From: DASZHJ01 sp035280245
GTDB lineage: Bacteria > Pseudomonadota > Alphaproteobacteria > ATCC43930 > CGMCC-115725
Assembly (NCBI GenBank): GCA_035280245.1
Contig: DATEGF010000121.1
Location: 31,724 to 95,723 of the forward strand
DNA: 64,000 nucleotides
Direction: 5' to 3'
Shown here: positions 16,906 to 24,352 of the stretch, one piece after another
How the letters are laid out: each line of letters begins with the position of its first letter
How positions within the stretch are numbered: position 1 is the stretch's first letter
Program-made: the position numbers and the translations under genes
Notes under the pieces: model-generated
The model's input: the letters and a program-made list of their open reading frames with translations, nothing else
What the model was told of the DNA's origin: nothing
Databases searched by the model: none

Positions 16906-17786
16906 GCCAGCGCCGCGTTCTCGTCGGCCTGATCGGCGCCAACATCATGAGCTCGCTGTCGCCGGTGCTCCACGCCGATGCCTTCGCGGCCGCGGGGATC
17001 GACGGCTACTACCACCTGATGGATGTCGACCGGCTCTCCGAGAAGCGCGCCGCGCCATTGCTGGAAGCCGCGAAGGCCGCGGGCTTCGCCGGCACCAACG
17101 TCACGTTTCCGTTCAAGCAGACGATCATGCCGCTGCTCGATCGGATCGACGCGGAAGCCGCGGAGATCGGCGCCGTCAATACGGTGACCATCGCGCCGGA
17201 TGGCAGCACCACCGGCTACAACACCGACCGGATGGGGTTCCGCCAGAGCTTCGAGGCAGGCCTCGGCCGCCCGACCGCCGAGGGTGCCACGGTCGTGCTC
17301 GTGGGCGCGGGCGGCGCCGGATCGGCGGTCGCCTTCGCGCTGATGGATTTAGGTGTCGCTACGATCGCTGTGCATGACCGCGACCATGATCGCGCCAGCG
17401 CGCTGCGGGACACCCTCGTCGCGCGCTACGGCCGCGAGTGCTGCCGGCTCGTTGGCGATCTCGAGCGCGAGATCACGGCGGCCCACGGCGTGATCAATGC
17501 GACGCCGCAGGGCATGCGCGGGTTTCCCGGCAATCCGGTTCCAGTCGGCGCGCTAAGGGCGGAGCATTGGGCTGCCGACGTGATCTACACGCCGATCGAG
17601 ACCGAGTTCACCAAGGCGGCCGCCGCGAGAGGCGCTCGGGTGCTGACCGGCGGCGGCATGTGCGTGCACCAGGCGGTCGCGGCCTTCCGGCTGTTCACGG
17701 GCATCGAGCCCGACGTCGCCCGCATGCATCGCCGGTTTGCCGCGGCGCTCGCGGAGCGCGATCGAGTGGCCGCGCATTCGATGTGA
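16902..17786 (+). CDS. Quinate/shikimate dehydrogenase (AroE family, probably NAD-type)
   Basis: 294 aa from GTG 16902, overlapping the LivF stop. Substrate-binding motifs of AroE are present: SSLSPVLHA at 18-26, catalytic K72 in NVTFPFKQ, N and D109 in GYNTDR. The Rossmann loop is GAGGAGSAV at 135-143. At the end of the second strand the residue is D159 (IAVHDRD) in place of the Asn-Arg-Thr that binds the NADP phosphate in biosynthetic AroE; an acidic residue here is typical of NAD-dependent catabolic quinate/shikimate dehydrogenases. Expected reaction: shikimate to 3-dehydroshikimate (or quinate to 3-dehydroquinate). Being fused to an import operon and followed by a dehydroshikimate dehydratase supports a catabolic role. 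Confidence 0.82.
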   Translation: MSQRRVLVGLIGANIMSSLSPVLHADAFAAAGIDGYYHLMDVDRLSEKRAAPLLEAAKAAGFAGTNVTFPFKQTIMPLLDRIDAEAAEIGAVNTVTIAPDGSTTGYNTDRMGFRQSFEAGLGRPTAEGATVVLVGAGGAGSAVAFALMDLGVATIAVHDRDHDRASALRDTLVARYGRECCRLVGDLEREITAAHGVINATPQGMRGFPGNPVPVGALRAEHWAADVIYTPIETEFTKAAAARGARVLTGGGMCVHQAVAAFRLFTGIEPDVARMHRRFAAALAERDRVAAHSM

Positions 17787-17815
17787 GGGGGCCGACACAG
17801 AGGAGAACGCGACCC

Positions 17816-19705
17816 ATGAAGACCTCGATGGCCACGGTTTGTCTGAGCGGCGGTTTAAGGGAGAAGCTCGCGGCGATCGCCGCCGCAGGCTTCCGGGGCG
17901 TGGAGCTCTTCGAGAGCGATCTCCTGTCCTACGACGGAACGCCGCGCCAGGTCGCGGCAGAGATGGCCGACCTCGGCCTCAAGGCCCTCACGTTCCAGCC
18001 GTTCCGCGATTTCGAGGCGATGCCGGAGCCGCAACGCCGGCGCAATTTCGATCGTGCCAAGCGTAAGCTCGATCTCATGCAGGAGCTCGGCTGCAATCTC
18101 CTGCTGGTGTGCAGCAACGTGTCGCCGGACTCGCTGGGCGGCGTCGATCGCGCCGCCGCCGATTTCCGCGAGCTGGGCGAGCGGGCGGCGGAGCGCGGGC
18201 TCCGCATTGGTTTCGAGGCCTTGGCCTGGGGCCGCCACATCAGCGACTACCGCGACGCCTGGGAGGTGGTGCGCCGGGCAGATCATCCGGCCGTCGGCCT
18301 CGTACTCGACAGCTTCCACACCTTCGCGCGGCGGACCGACTTGAAGCCGCTCTCCGCGATCCCCGGGGATCGGATCTTCCTGGTGCAGCTCGCCGACGCA
18401 CCCTGGCTCGAGATGGACGTGCTGTCGTGGAGTCGGCATTTCCGCTGCTTCCCGGGCCAGGGCGACTTGCCGCTGGTCGATTTCATGGCGGCGGTGGAGA
18501 CGACCGGTTACGACGGCGAGCTCTCGCTCGAGGTCTTCAACGACCAGTTTCGCGCCGGCCTCACGCGCGCGGTCGCCGTCGACGGCCAGCGCTCGCTGGT
18601 CTACCTGATGGATCAGCTGCGCGAGCGGACGGGCACGCCCGACCCGACGCTGCCGGCGATGCCGCCGCGGTCCCGCTGCCTCGGCGTTGAGTTCATCGAG
18701 TTCGCGGTCGATGACCGCACGGCAGAGGAGCTGACGGAGTTCCTCTCGGCGTTGGGCTTCCGCGCAGTCGCGCGCCACCGGTCGAAAGACGTGACGCGCT
18801 GGGCGCAGGGCGGCATCAACCTGGTGATCAATCGCGAGAAGGAGGGTTTCGCCCATTCCCATTTCATCACGCACGGCCCCTCGGTGTGCGCGATCGCGCT
18901 CAAGGTCGAGAGCGCCGCGGCGACGCTCGACCGCGCGGAAAAGCTTCACGACAAACCGTTCCGCGGCAAGATCGGGCCGGGCGAACTCGAGATTCCCGCT
19001 GTCCGCGGCCTCGGCGGCAGCCTGCTCTATTTTCTCGATCCCGCAAGCGAGCTGGGGCGGGTCTGGGATGTCGATTTCGAGCCGGTCTCGGCGTCCGGCG
19101 TCGGCAACGGCGCCGGGCTCACCGCGATCGATCACATCTCGCAATCGATGCCTTATGAGGAAATGCTGTCGTGGCTGCTGTTCTACTCGTCGCTCTTCGA
19201 TGTGCGGAAGACGCCGCAGGTCGACATCGCCGATCCCGGCGGCATCGTGCGCAGCCAAGTGGTCGAGACCTCCGACGGGACCTTGCGCATGGTGCTGAAC
19301 GCGTCGCAGAGCCGGCGCACGCAGTCGTCGCGGTTCCTCAGCGAGTACGTCGGCTCGGGCGTCCAGCACATCGCCTTCGCGACCGACGACATTCTCGCGA
19401 CTGTCGGGCGGCTCCGCGCGGGCGGCGTCGACCTCTTGGCCATCCCGGAGAACTACTACGACGACCTCGACGCCCGCACTGATCTGGGCGCCTCGCGTCT
19501 GGCATCGCTCAAGGCCAACAACATCCTCTACGACCGCGACGAGCGCGGTGAGTACCTGCAGGCCTACACACGGAGCTTCAAGGACTTGTTCTTCATCGAA
19601 ATCGTCGAGCGGCGCGGGTACCAGGGCTTCGGCGCCGTGAACGCGCCGATCCGGCTCAACGCGCAAACCCGCCTCTCGCGGGAGGCAGCGCTGTCTTACC
19701 GCTGA
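17816..19705 (+). CDS. quiC: 3-Dehydroshikimate dehydratase, QuiC-type (TIM barrel fused to HPPD-like domain)
   Basis: 629 aa from ATG 17816. Residues 1-275 are a sugar-phosphate-isomerase-like TIM barrel whose metal ligands fit E134 (FEALAWG), D165 and neighbouring H168 (LDSFHTF), Q191 and E239 (LEVFND), the set used by bacterial 3-dehydroshikimate dehydratases. Residues 285-629 are a 4-hydroxyphenylpyruvate-dioxygenase-like domain keeping a His-His-Glu triad: H440 (DHISQ), H518 (VQHIAF) and E595 (FFIEIVERRGYQGFG). This two-domain layout is that of QuiC1. It converts 3-dehydroshikimate to protocatechuate. It follows the shikimate dehydrogenase by 29 bases. The role of the second domain is not settled in the family. 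Confidence 0.85.
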   Translation: MKTSMATVCLSGGLREKLAAIAAAGFRGVELFESDLLSYDGTPRQVAAEMADLGLKALTFQPFRDFEAMPEPQRRRNFDRAKRKLDLMQELGCNLLLVCSNVSPDSLGGVDRAAADFRELGERAAERGLRIGFEALAWGRHISDYRDAWEVVRRADHPAVGLVLDSFHTFARRTDLKPLSAIPGDRIFLVQLADAPWLEMDVLSWSRHFRCFPGQGDLPLVDFMAAVETTGYDGELSLEVFNDQFRAGLTRAVAVDGQRSLVYLMDQLRERTGTPDPTLPAMPPRSRCLGVEFIEFAVDDRTAEELTEFLSALGFRAVARHRSKDVTRWAQGGINLVINREKEGFAHSHFITHGPSVCAIALKVESAAATLDRAEKLHDKPFRGKIGPGELEIPAVRGLGGSLLYFLDPASELGRVWDVDFEPVSASGVGNGAGLTAIDHISQSMPYEEMLSWLLFYSSLFDVRKTPQVDIADPGGIVRSQVVETSDGTLRMVLNASQSRRTQSSRFLSEYVGSGVQHIAFATDDILATVGRLRAGGVDLLAIPENYYDDLDARTDLGASRLASLKANNILYDRDERGEYLQAYTRSFKDLFFIEIVERRGYQGFGAVNAPIRLNAQTRLSREAALSYR

Positions 19706-19721
19706 ATGTGGCGCGAAGGGC

Positions 19722-19799
19722 GGCGGACCCGGCGAGATTCGAACTCACGACCTCTGCCTTCGGAGGGCAGCGCGCTCTATCCAGCTGAGCTACGGGTCG
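19722..19799 (-). tRNA. Degenerate tRNA-Arg(CCG) copy, probable attachment-site duplicate
   Basis: On the minus strand this reads as a near copy of the intact tRNA at 21362-21438 with the same CCG anticodon loop (CTCCGAA). It differs in three ways: the first acceptor base is C not G, giving a C-C mismatch; two extra bases (GC) lie between the D stem and the anticodon stem; and the 3' end reads CCG not CCA. The T arm and the 3' half are identical. It is most likely the duplicated att end of an inserted element and may not make a working tRNA. Confidence 0.7.
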
Positions 19800-19830
19800 A
19801 GTAGCAAGAACACCTTTGGATCAATCTGTT

Positions 19831-20307
19831 TCAGCGTTGAAGATGGCTCGCCCAGGCCCGCTCTTCAGGCATCGTCACATTGCGTTGTGACAGGAATGTG
19901 CTCACGAGACACTGCAAGCAGGTTAGGCGCCGAGCAACCCGTGACGGCGTGACGACCCAAACGACCCAACCCGGCGAAGGTCGATGGGTCGCGCGAAGTC
20001 GCTGCCAGTGAGCCCCCTTGGTCTCACCCCCCGGAAAAAATGATGGCATCCGCGGCCATTGAGAAGCCGACGATGACTTACGGCGCCGTGATTGCGCTGC
20101 CGGTTTACTCGTTGAAAGAAGCATGTCGTTTGGGGTCGCGGCAAGCACCTCGCAAATGCGCAACAGCGTCGCAAGGTTCGGCTCTCGCTCACCCATGGCG
20201 TAGTAGGCGTAACGCCGCTCGCTTATACCGGCCCGACGCGCCACCTCTGCATTGGACAAACCCAGCTCGCGGGCGCGCTCACGGAGCCGCTGTGAGAACA
20301 CTGGCAT
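19831..20307 (-). CDS. XRE-family helix-turn-helix regulator
   Basis: 158 aa. Residues 5-65 form a Cro/CI helix-turn-helix: RLRERARELGLSNAEVARR, then GISERRYAYYAMGEREPNLATLL, with RICEVLAATPNDML closing the domain. The remaining 90 residues, starting with KPAAQSRRRK, show no domain I recognise and are rich in Arg, Trp and Ser, so the tail may be a shifted or decayed sequence. A perfect 15-base palindrome lies one base upstream of the ATG, consistent with autorepression. The regulator is divergent from the 59-aa gene at 20414, a typical layout of phage-type repressors on small elements. Confidence 0.7.
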   Translation of the reverse strand: MPVFSQRLRERARELGLSNAEVARRAGISERRYAYYAMGEREPNLATLLRICEVLAATPNDMLLSTSKPAAQSRRRKSSSASQWPRMPSFFPGGETKGAHWQRLRATHRPSPGWVVWVVTPSRVARRLTCLQCLVSTFLSQRNVTMPEERAWASHLQR

Positions 20308-20308
20308 A

Positions 20309-20323
20309 TGAACAATTTGTTCA
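20309..20323. promoter_or_regulatory. Palindromic operator TGAACAATTTGTTCA
   Basis: Perfect inverted repeat (TGAACAA, central T, TTGTTCA) placed directly upstream of the XRE start codon, where bound repressor would block translation or transcription start. The half-site TTGTTCA recurs at 20376-20382 in the AT-rich divergent promoter region, so both directions could be controlled by the same protein. Confidence 0.6.
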
Positions 20324-20413
20324 GCATGGCATTTCCCTCGTCCATGAAAGTTGTGTTTGTACTACTACGATTATATTGTTCATAATTAATCTGGCTCAGC
20401 GGAGGACGAGGAC

Positions 20414-20593
20414 ATGAGTGTACGCGCCCCCGGATCAAATGCGCCGCTCCGCCGTCGAACAAAGAAGGGCCTTGAGCGTCTGAAAAAGTTGACCTCCAAG
20501 TACGTCGCTGAAGGAATGCCCGAAGCGGAAGCCAAGACGCGCGCCCAAGCCGAGCTACGCGACAATCCTCGGCGGGACTGGCGGGCTGGGTAG
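20414..20593 (+). CDS. Hypothetical small basic protein, 59 aa
   Basis: ATG 20414 to TAG 20593, preceded by GGAGGACGAG at 20401-20410, a strong ribosome-binding site. The protein begins MSVRAPGSNAPLRRRTKK and continues with GLERLKKLTSKYVAEGMPEA and a basic, helical C-terminus. Its charge and helical character suggest a DNA- or RNA-binding role. It is divergent from the XRE regulator and 11 bases ahead of the 163-aa gene, so it probably heads a two-gene unit under XRE control. No family recognised. Confidence 0.5.
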   Translation: MSVRAPGSNAPLRRRTKKGLERLKKLTSKYVAEGMPEAEAKTRAQAELRDNPRRDWRAG

Positions 20594-20604
20594 GGGCAAG
20601 ACAG

Positions 20605-21096
20605 ATGACCCGAGAAGAGCAGCTTGCCTTCCTTCAGCGCTTGCTAGACGAGGGGCCGAGCGACGAGCAGATCATTGCCGACCTGGAGCGTTCGATCGCT
20701 GAAACTACAAACGAGAAGGAACGCGCCTCCTTACAGGAGGAGATGAGAGGGATTTTAGACACGAGGCGGCTCGACGCTTTGCGGCACTCCTCCGAAGTAG
20801 ACCCGCAGTCGGACCTAGCCTTCCTCTTCCGACTTTTGGACGCCGAGCACCTTGCGTGTCACGAGCACCATCAAGCGTTTTCTAAGCTTTCTTCGGCGAT
20901 GGCTGAAATCAATAATGCCAGACTTTCTGCCGAGGCTCGTCTTTCCATACTCGGAACAGCTTTGATAGAACTAGACAAATGCTGGACATTGGCTGAGGTG
21001 CGAGCGGTTATCCGCCGAGCGCTTCAGGAATGCGATGAGACGCGCGAACAATATGACGACCTCAACAGAAAGATAGCAAAGGGATTGAGCGCTTGA
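20605..21096 (+). CDS. Hypothetical coiled, acidic protein, 163 aa
   Basis: ATG 20605 with a GGGG-rich leader. Predicted almost wholly helical: segments such as EEQLAFLQRLLDEGPSDEQII and LERSIAETTNEKERASLQEE suggest coiled coils, and the motif LAFLQRLLDE / LAFLFRLLDAE occurs twice (near residues 7 and 71), hinting at an internal repeat. No membrane segment or catalytic motif. Base composition is lower in GC than the chromosome around it. It lies on the tRNA-bounded islet behind the 59-aa gene; its role is unknown. Confidence 0.5.
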   Translation: MTREEQLAFLQRLLDEGPSDEQIIADLERSIAETTNEKERASLQEEMRGILDTRRLDALRHSSEVDPQSDLAFLFRLLDAEHLACHEHHQAFSKLSSAMAEINNARLSAEARLSILGTALIELDKCWTLAEVRAVIRRALQECDETREQYDDLNRKIAKGLSA

Positions 21097-21298
21097 GGGT
21101 AGCGTCCGTGGGTCGCTGCCTGCGCTCAATCGCGGCCTCAGCCTCGCGCGCCCATGTCTCCGCGTCTGCTTTCTTAATGAAGGTGCGGCTGATTGGGAGA
21201 TGGCCGATACGGCGAACTTGCACATGCCATGTGCAGCCTCGTTTTCTGAACGTCGCCAGGATCGTTCTGCCAACTGTGACGCAGTTGTGACAGACCAA
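21062..21298 (-). pseudogene. Tyrosine integrase N-terminal remnant
   Basis: The minus-strand frame contains LATFRKRGCTWHVQVRR followed by IGHLPISRTFIKKADAETWA and REAEAAIERRQRP, which is the arm-type DNA-binding N-terminus of phage-type tyrosine recombinases (consensus start 'MATIRKRG..WQVQVRRKG'). The frame stops shortly after, so the core-binding and catalytic domains are absent. The expected initiator ATG has become CTG (L of LATFRKRG). It lies 63 bases from the 3' end of the intact tRNA-Arg, the usual site of an integrase gene. Confidence 0.6.
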
Positions 21299-21361
21299 TC
21301 CTTCGGACGTTCTTGGGGTTCTCAGCCGAAAGCCAATCAGTTGGCGTTGCTGAGATAATGT

Positions 21362-21438
<77 letters not shown>

Positions 21439-21572
21439 TTTCCCGACGGGCACCATAATCGCGGCCGGTGGGCGCGCGCAAGGGAGACCGCCCATGCGGT
21501 GCGCGCACTCCCTTCCAAAGGCTCGTCTCGCTATGCTCCAAGGCGATCCGCAGACATCGACGAGGAGAGCCC

Positions 21573-22034
21573 ATGAGCATCGAGCAACGCCTCAAGGACT
21601 TGAAGATCACGCTCCCCAAGGTCGGCCCGCCGCTCGGGAGCTACGTGCATGCGAAGCGCGTGGGCAATCTGCTCTACCTCTCGGGGAAGGGTCCGCATGG
21701 CTCCGACGGCGGAATGCCCAAGGGCAAGCTCGGCGCGGGCATGTCGATCGAGGACGGTTATCGCCACGCGCGCCAGGTCGGGCTGGTGCTGATCTCGGCG
21801 ATGCGCGACGCCCTCGGCGGCGATCTCGGCCGGGTCGAGGACATCGTGAAGGTGCTCGGCATGGTGAATGCCGCGCCCGATTTCGCGGATCATCCGAAGG
21901 TGATCAACGGCTGCTCGGACCTCTTCGTCGAGGTGTTCGGCGATCGCGGCCGGCATGCGCGCTCGGCGGTCGGCATGAGCTCGCTCCCCGGCGGCATTCC
22001 CGTCGAGATCGAGGTCATCGTCGCGGTGCGATAG
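21573..22034 (+). CDS. RidA/YjgF/Rid family protein
   Basis: 153 aa from ATG 21573, with GAGGAGAG just upstream. It shows the Rid chorismate-mutase-like fold pattern: YVHAKRVGNLLYLSGKGP, GYRHARQVGLVLISAMRDALG, and HARSAVGMSSLPGGIPVEIE. RidA members hydrolyse reactive imines or enamines. The family arginine that binds the carboxylate aligns with the R of GRHARSAVG. At 153 aa it is longer than RidA proper (about 130) and resembles the YjgF subgroup with the SGKGP signature. It is convergent with the glycosyltransferase genes. Confidence 0.85.
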   Translation: MSIEQRLKDLKITLPKVGPPLGSYVHAKRVGNLLYLSGKGPHGSDGGMPKGKLGAGMSIEDGYRHARQVGLVLISAMRDALGGDLGRVEDIVKVLGMVNAAPDFADHPKVINGCSDLFVEVFGDRGRHARSAVGMSSLPGGIPVEIEVIVAVR

Positions 22035-22043
22035 GGGCGCGGC

Positions 22044-23153
22044 TCAGGCGCGCCGGCCGAGCCGAGCCAACGCCTGCTCCCACTCCTGCGCCCGGGTCGC
22101 CCAGTTGTAGGCGGCGCGGGCGTGAGCTTGCTGCCGGCGGAGCGCATCCTCGAAGTGGTCCGGCCGCTCCCGAGCCGCTTGGATCAGGCCCACAAGCGCC
22201 TTGGTGAACTCGCGCGCGAGGACGACGACGTCCTTGGGCGCGTCCATCAGGACGGCGAAGCCTGCGGTGGTCTCCGGAAGCGCGCCCAGCTTCGTGGTGA
22301 GCACAAGGCATCCCGCGGCCATCGCCTCCATCACCGAGATGCAGGACGTCTCGGCGAAGACATTGGGATAGGCCAGGATGTCCGCCTCCGCGAGGGCGTC
22401 GGCGAGCGCCGCCTGCGGCAGCGAGCCCACGTACTCCGCGCCCGGGAGCGCACGGGTCAGGTCATAGAGGGTCTGGAAATCGTCCGCGGCGCCGGTCAAC
22501 TGATAGACGCCCATGCTCGAGTAGACGCGCAGCCGGCAATCCGGCACCGCCGCGCGGATCGCCGGGAACGCCGTCAGCAACGCCACCAGTCCGCGGAAGG
22601 GCGTGCTGGTGTAAGCGAGCATCGGCGGCTCACCGGTGCGAAAGAACGGCGGGCGCCGACGCTCCAGCGCCTGGAACGGCGGCGAGACGGCGTTGCGGAA
22701 CACAGTGATGCGCTCGGGCCGGATGCCGAATTTGGCGGCGTAGGTGTCCGCTTGCCATTGGCTCACCAGAAAGAACCCGTTCCAGGCGAGCCGCTCGTCG
22801 ATGCCCGCGAGGTCTTTCACCGCCGCCTGGTCGGTGGCGTGCTGCGACCAAAGCACCAGCGGCACGGTGACACCGGCGGCGCGGAAACGCTGGCCGCAGG
22901 CGCTGTTCATCACCACCCCGACGTCGAAGGCGTTGATGCGATGGGCGGTGATGCCGGCTCCAATGCTCTGGCAGTCGATGCCGTCATAGGTCCCGGGCCG
23001 CGTGGTGTTATTGATGAGCGTGACGGCGTGACCCTGCGCCGCCAGCTCGCGCGCCAGATAGATCGCCGCGGACTGGCTGCCGCCCAATGGCCGCTCGAGC
23101 GGAGTGAGCGGCGTGTAATCCCAGTTGATCATGTCGATGAAGGCGATCTTCAT
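22044..23153 (-). CDS. GT4-type glycosyltransferase (paralogue 1)
   Basis: 369 aa from ATG 23153 (homology to the neighbour starts here). GT-B layout: N-terminal Rossmann domain with GGSQSAAIYLARELAAQGHAV at 24-45, a linker, and a C-terminal nucleotide-sugar domain containing YTSTPFRGL and the EX7E motif in ETSCISVMEAMAAG. This is the family-4 pattern of retaining transferases. It is a close paralogue of the gene directly upstream (16 bases apart), sharing WDYTP, PFFRTG, YSSMGVYQL/FSSMGVYQL and YNWAxRAxEW. Donor and acceptor are unknown; the neighbouring GT41 protein suggests a protein- or polysaccharide-glycosylation cluster. Confidence 0.8.
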   Translation of the reverse strand: MKIAFIDMINWDYTPLTPLERPLGGSQSAAIYLARELAAQGHAVTLINNTTRPGTYDGIDCQSIGAGITAHRINAFDVGVVMNSACGQRFRAAGVTVPLVLWSQHATDQAAVKDLAGIDERLAWNGFFLVSQWQADTYAAKFGIRPERITVFRNAVSPPFQALERRRPPFFRTGEPPMLAYTSTPFRGLVALLTAFPAIRAAVPDCRLRVYSSMGVYQLTGAADDFQTLYDLTRALPGAEYVGSLPQAALADALAEADILAYPNVFAETSCISVMEAMAAGCLVLTTKLGALPETTAGFAVLMDAPKDVVVLAREFTKALVGLIQAARERPDHFEDALRRQQAHARAAYNWATRAQEWEQALARLGRRA

Positions 23154-23169
23154 GACGCGCGCCTCGATC

Positions 23170-24276
23170 CTAGCGAGCGACGTGCGGTAAGACCGCCGAC
23201 CATTCCCGCGCGCGCTGGGCCCAGTTGTACTGCGTGCGCACATGGGCGCGCTGGCGCGTGATCGCGTCGTCATAGCGATCGGGCTGCGCGCAGGCCTCGC
23301 GGTAGACGCCGACGAGGAGGTTCGCGAATGCTTGGGCCATCATCAATACGTCGGTCGGCAGGTCCATGAGGAAACCGAACCCGGCGGTGGTCTCGGGAAG
23401 CGCGCCGATCGTGCTGGTGCAGACGAGACAACCCGCCGCCATCGCCTCCATCACCGCGATGCAGGAGGTCTCCGGAAAAACGTTGGGATAGGCCAGGAAA
23501 TCCGCCTCGGCGAGCGCGGCCGCGAGCGCGGTCTGCGACACCGAGCCCTCGTACTCGACGCCGGGCAGGTCGCGCGCGAGGGCATAGAGCAGCGGGTAGA
23601 GCTGCTCCTGGTCGGGTGCCAGCTGATAGACCCCCATGCTCGAGAATACGCGCAGCCGGCACCCGGGGATGGCCGCGCGGATCGAGGGGAAACACAGCAG
23701 GAGCAGCATCAGGCCGCGGAAGGGCGTACTTGTATAAACCAGCACTGGCGGCTTGCCCGTGCGGAAGAACGGCTCGGCCCGCCGCTCCAGGGTCTGGAAC
23801 ACCGGCGCCGCCGCGTTGCGCAGCACCGCGATGCGATCCTGCGGCACGCCGAAATCCGTGGCGTATCTCAGGGCCTGCCAGTCGCTGACCAGGAAATAGG
23901 CGCTCCACGCCTGCCGCTCCTCGGGCTGCTGGAGCTCCTGCATGTCCTTCTGGTCGGTTGCCTGCTGGGACCAGAGGATGAGCCGCGTCGTGACGCCGCG
24001 CTGGCGCAGCCGCGCGCCCATGGCGCTGTTGATGCCGACCACCGCGTCAAATTGATTGAGGTAATCCGCGTTCAGGGGCTGGGCGTGCCCCGGGCAGTGA
24101 ACGCCCGCATAAAGGCCGGACCGGGAGACGTTGTTGAGCAGCGTCACCTCGTGACCCAAGGCGGCCAGCTCCGGCGTCAGATAGCAGATTGCCGACTGGC
24201 TGCCGCCCATCGGCTTCTCCAGCGGCGAGAACGGCGTGTAATCCCAGCCGACGGGGTCGAGAAAGGCAAGCTTCAT
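23170..24276 (-). CDS. GT4-type glycosyltransferase (paralogue 2)
   Basis: 368 aa, the first gene of the minus-strand pair. It has GGSQSAICYLTPELAALGHEV at 24-44, YTSTPFRGL and ETSCIAVMEAMAAG carrying the EX7E motif. Collinear with the downstream protein over the full length, so the pair arose by tandem duplication; the N-termini (MKIAFIDMINWDYTP / MKLAFLDPVGWDYTP) differ only at a few positions. Divergent from the TPR/GT41 gene with a 76-base gap that must hold both promoters. Cytosolic, with no membrane segment. Confidence 0.8.
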   Translation of the reverse strand: MKLAFLDPVGWDYTPFSPLEKPMGGSQSAICYLTPELAALGHEVTLLNNVSRSGLYAGVHCPGHAQPLNADYLNQFDAVVGINSAMGARLRQRGVTTRLILWSQQATDQKDMQELQQPEERQAWSAYFLVSDWQALRYATDFGVPQDRIAVLRNAAAPVFQTLERRAEPFFRTGKPPVLVYTSTPFRGLMLLLLCFPSIRAAIPGCRLRVFSSMGVYQLAPDQEQLYPLLYALARDLPGVEYEGSVSQTALAAALAEADFLAYPNVFPETSCIAVMEAMAAGCLVCTSTIGALPETTAGFGFLMDLPTDVLMMAQAFANLLVGVYREACAQPDRYDDAITRQRAHVRTQYNWAQRAREWSAVLPHVAR

Positions 24277-24352
24277 GGCGCTCGCGCAGAACTAAGCGAC
24301 GCCGTGGCGATTGGCAATGGTCTTGGGCCGCAGCCATTGGCTATAAGTTGCC

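Noticed and set aside
17438..17815. N-terminal extension of the dehydroshikimate dehydratase by 126 codons
   Set aside because: It overlaps the shikimate dehydrogenase gene in another frame and homology begins at ATG 17816.
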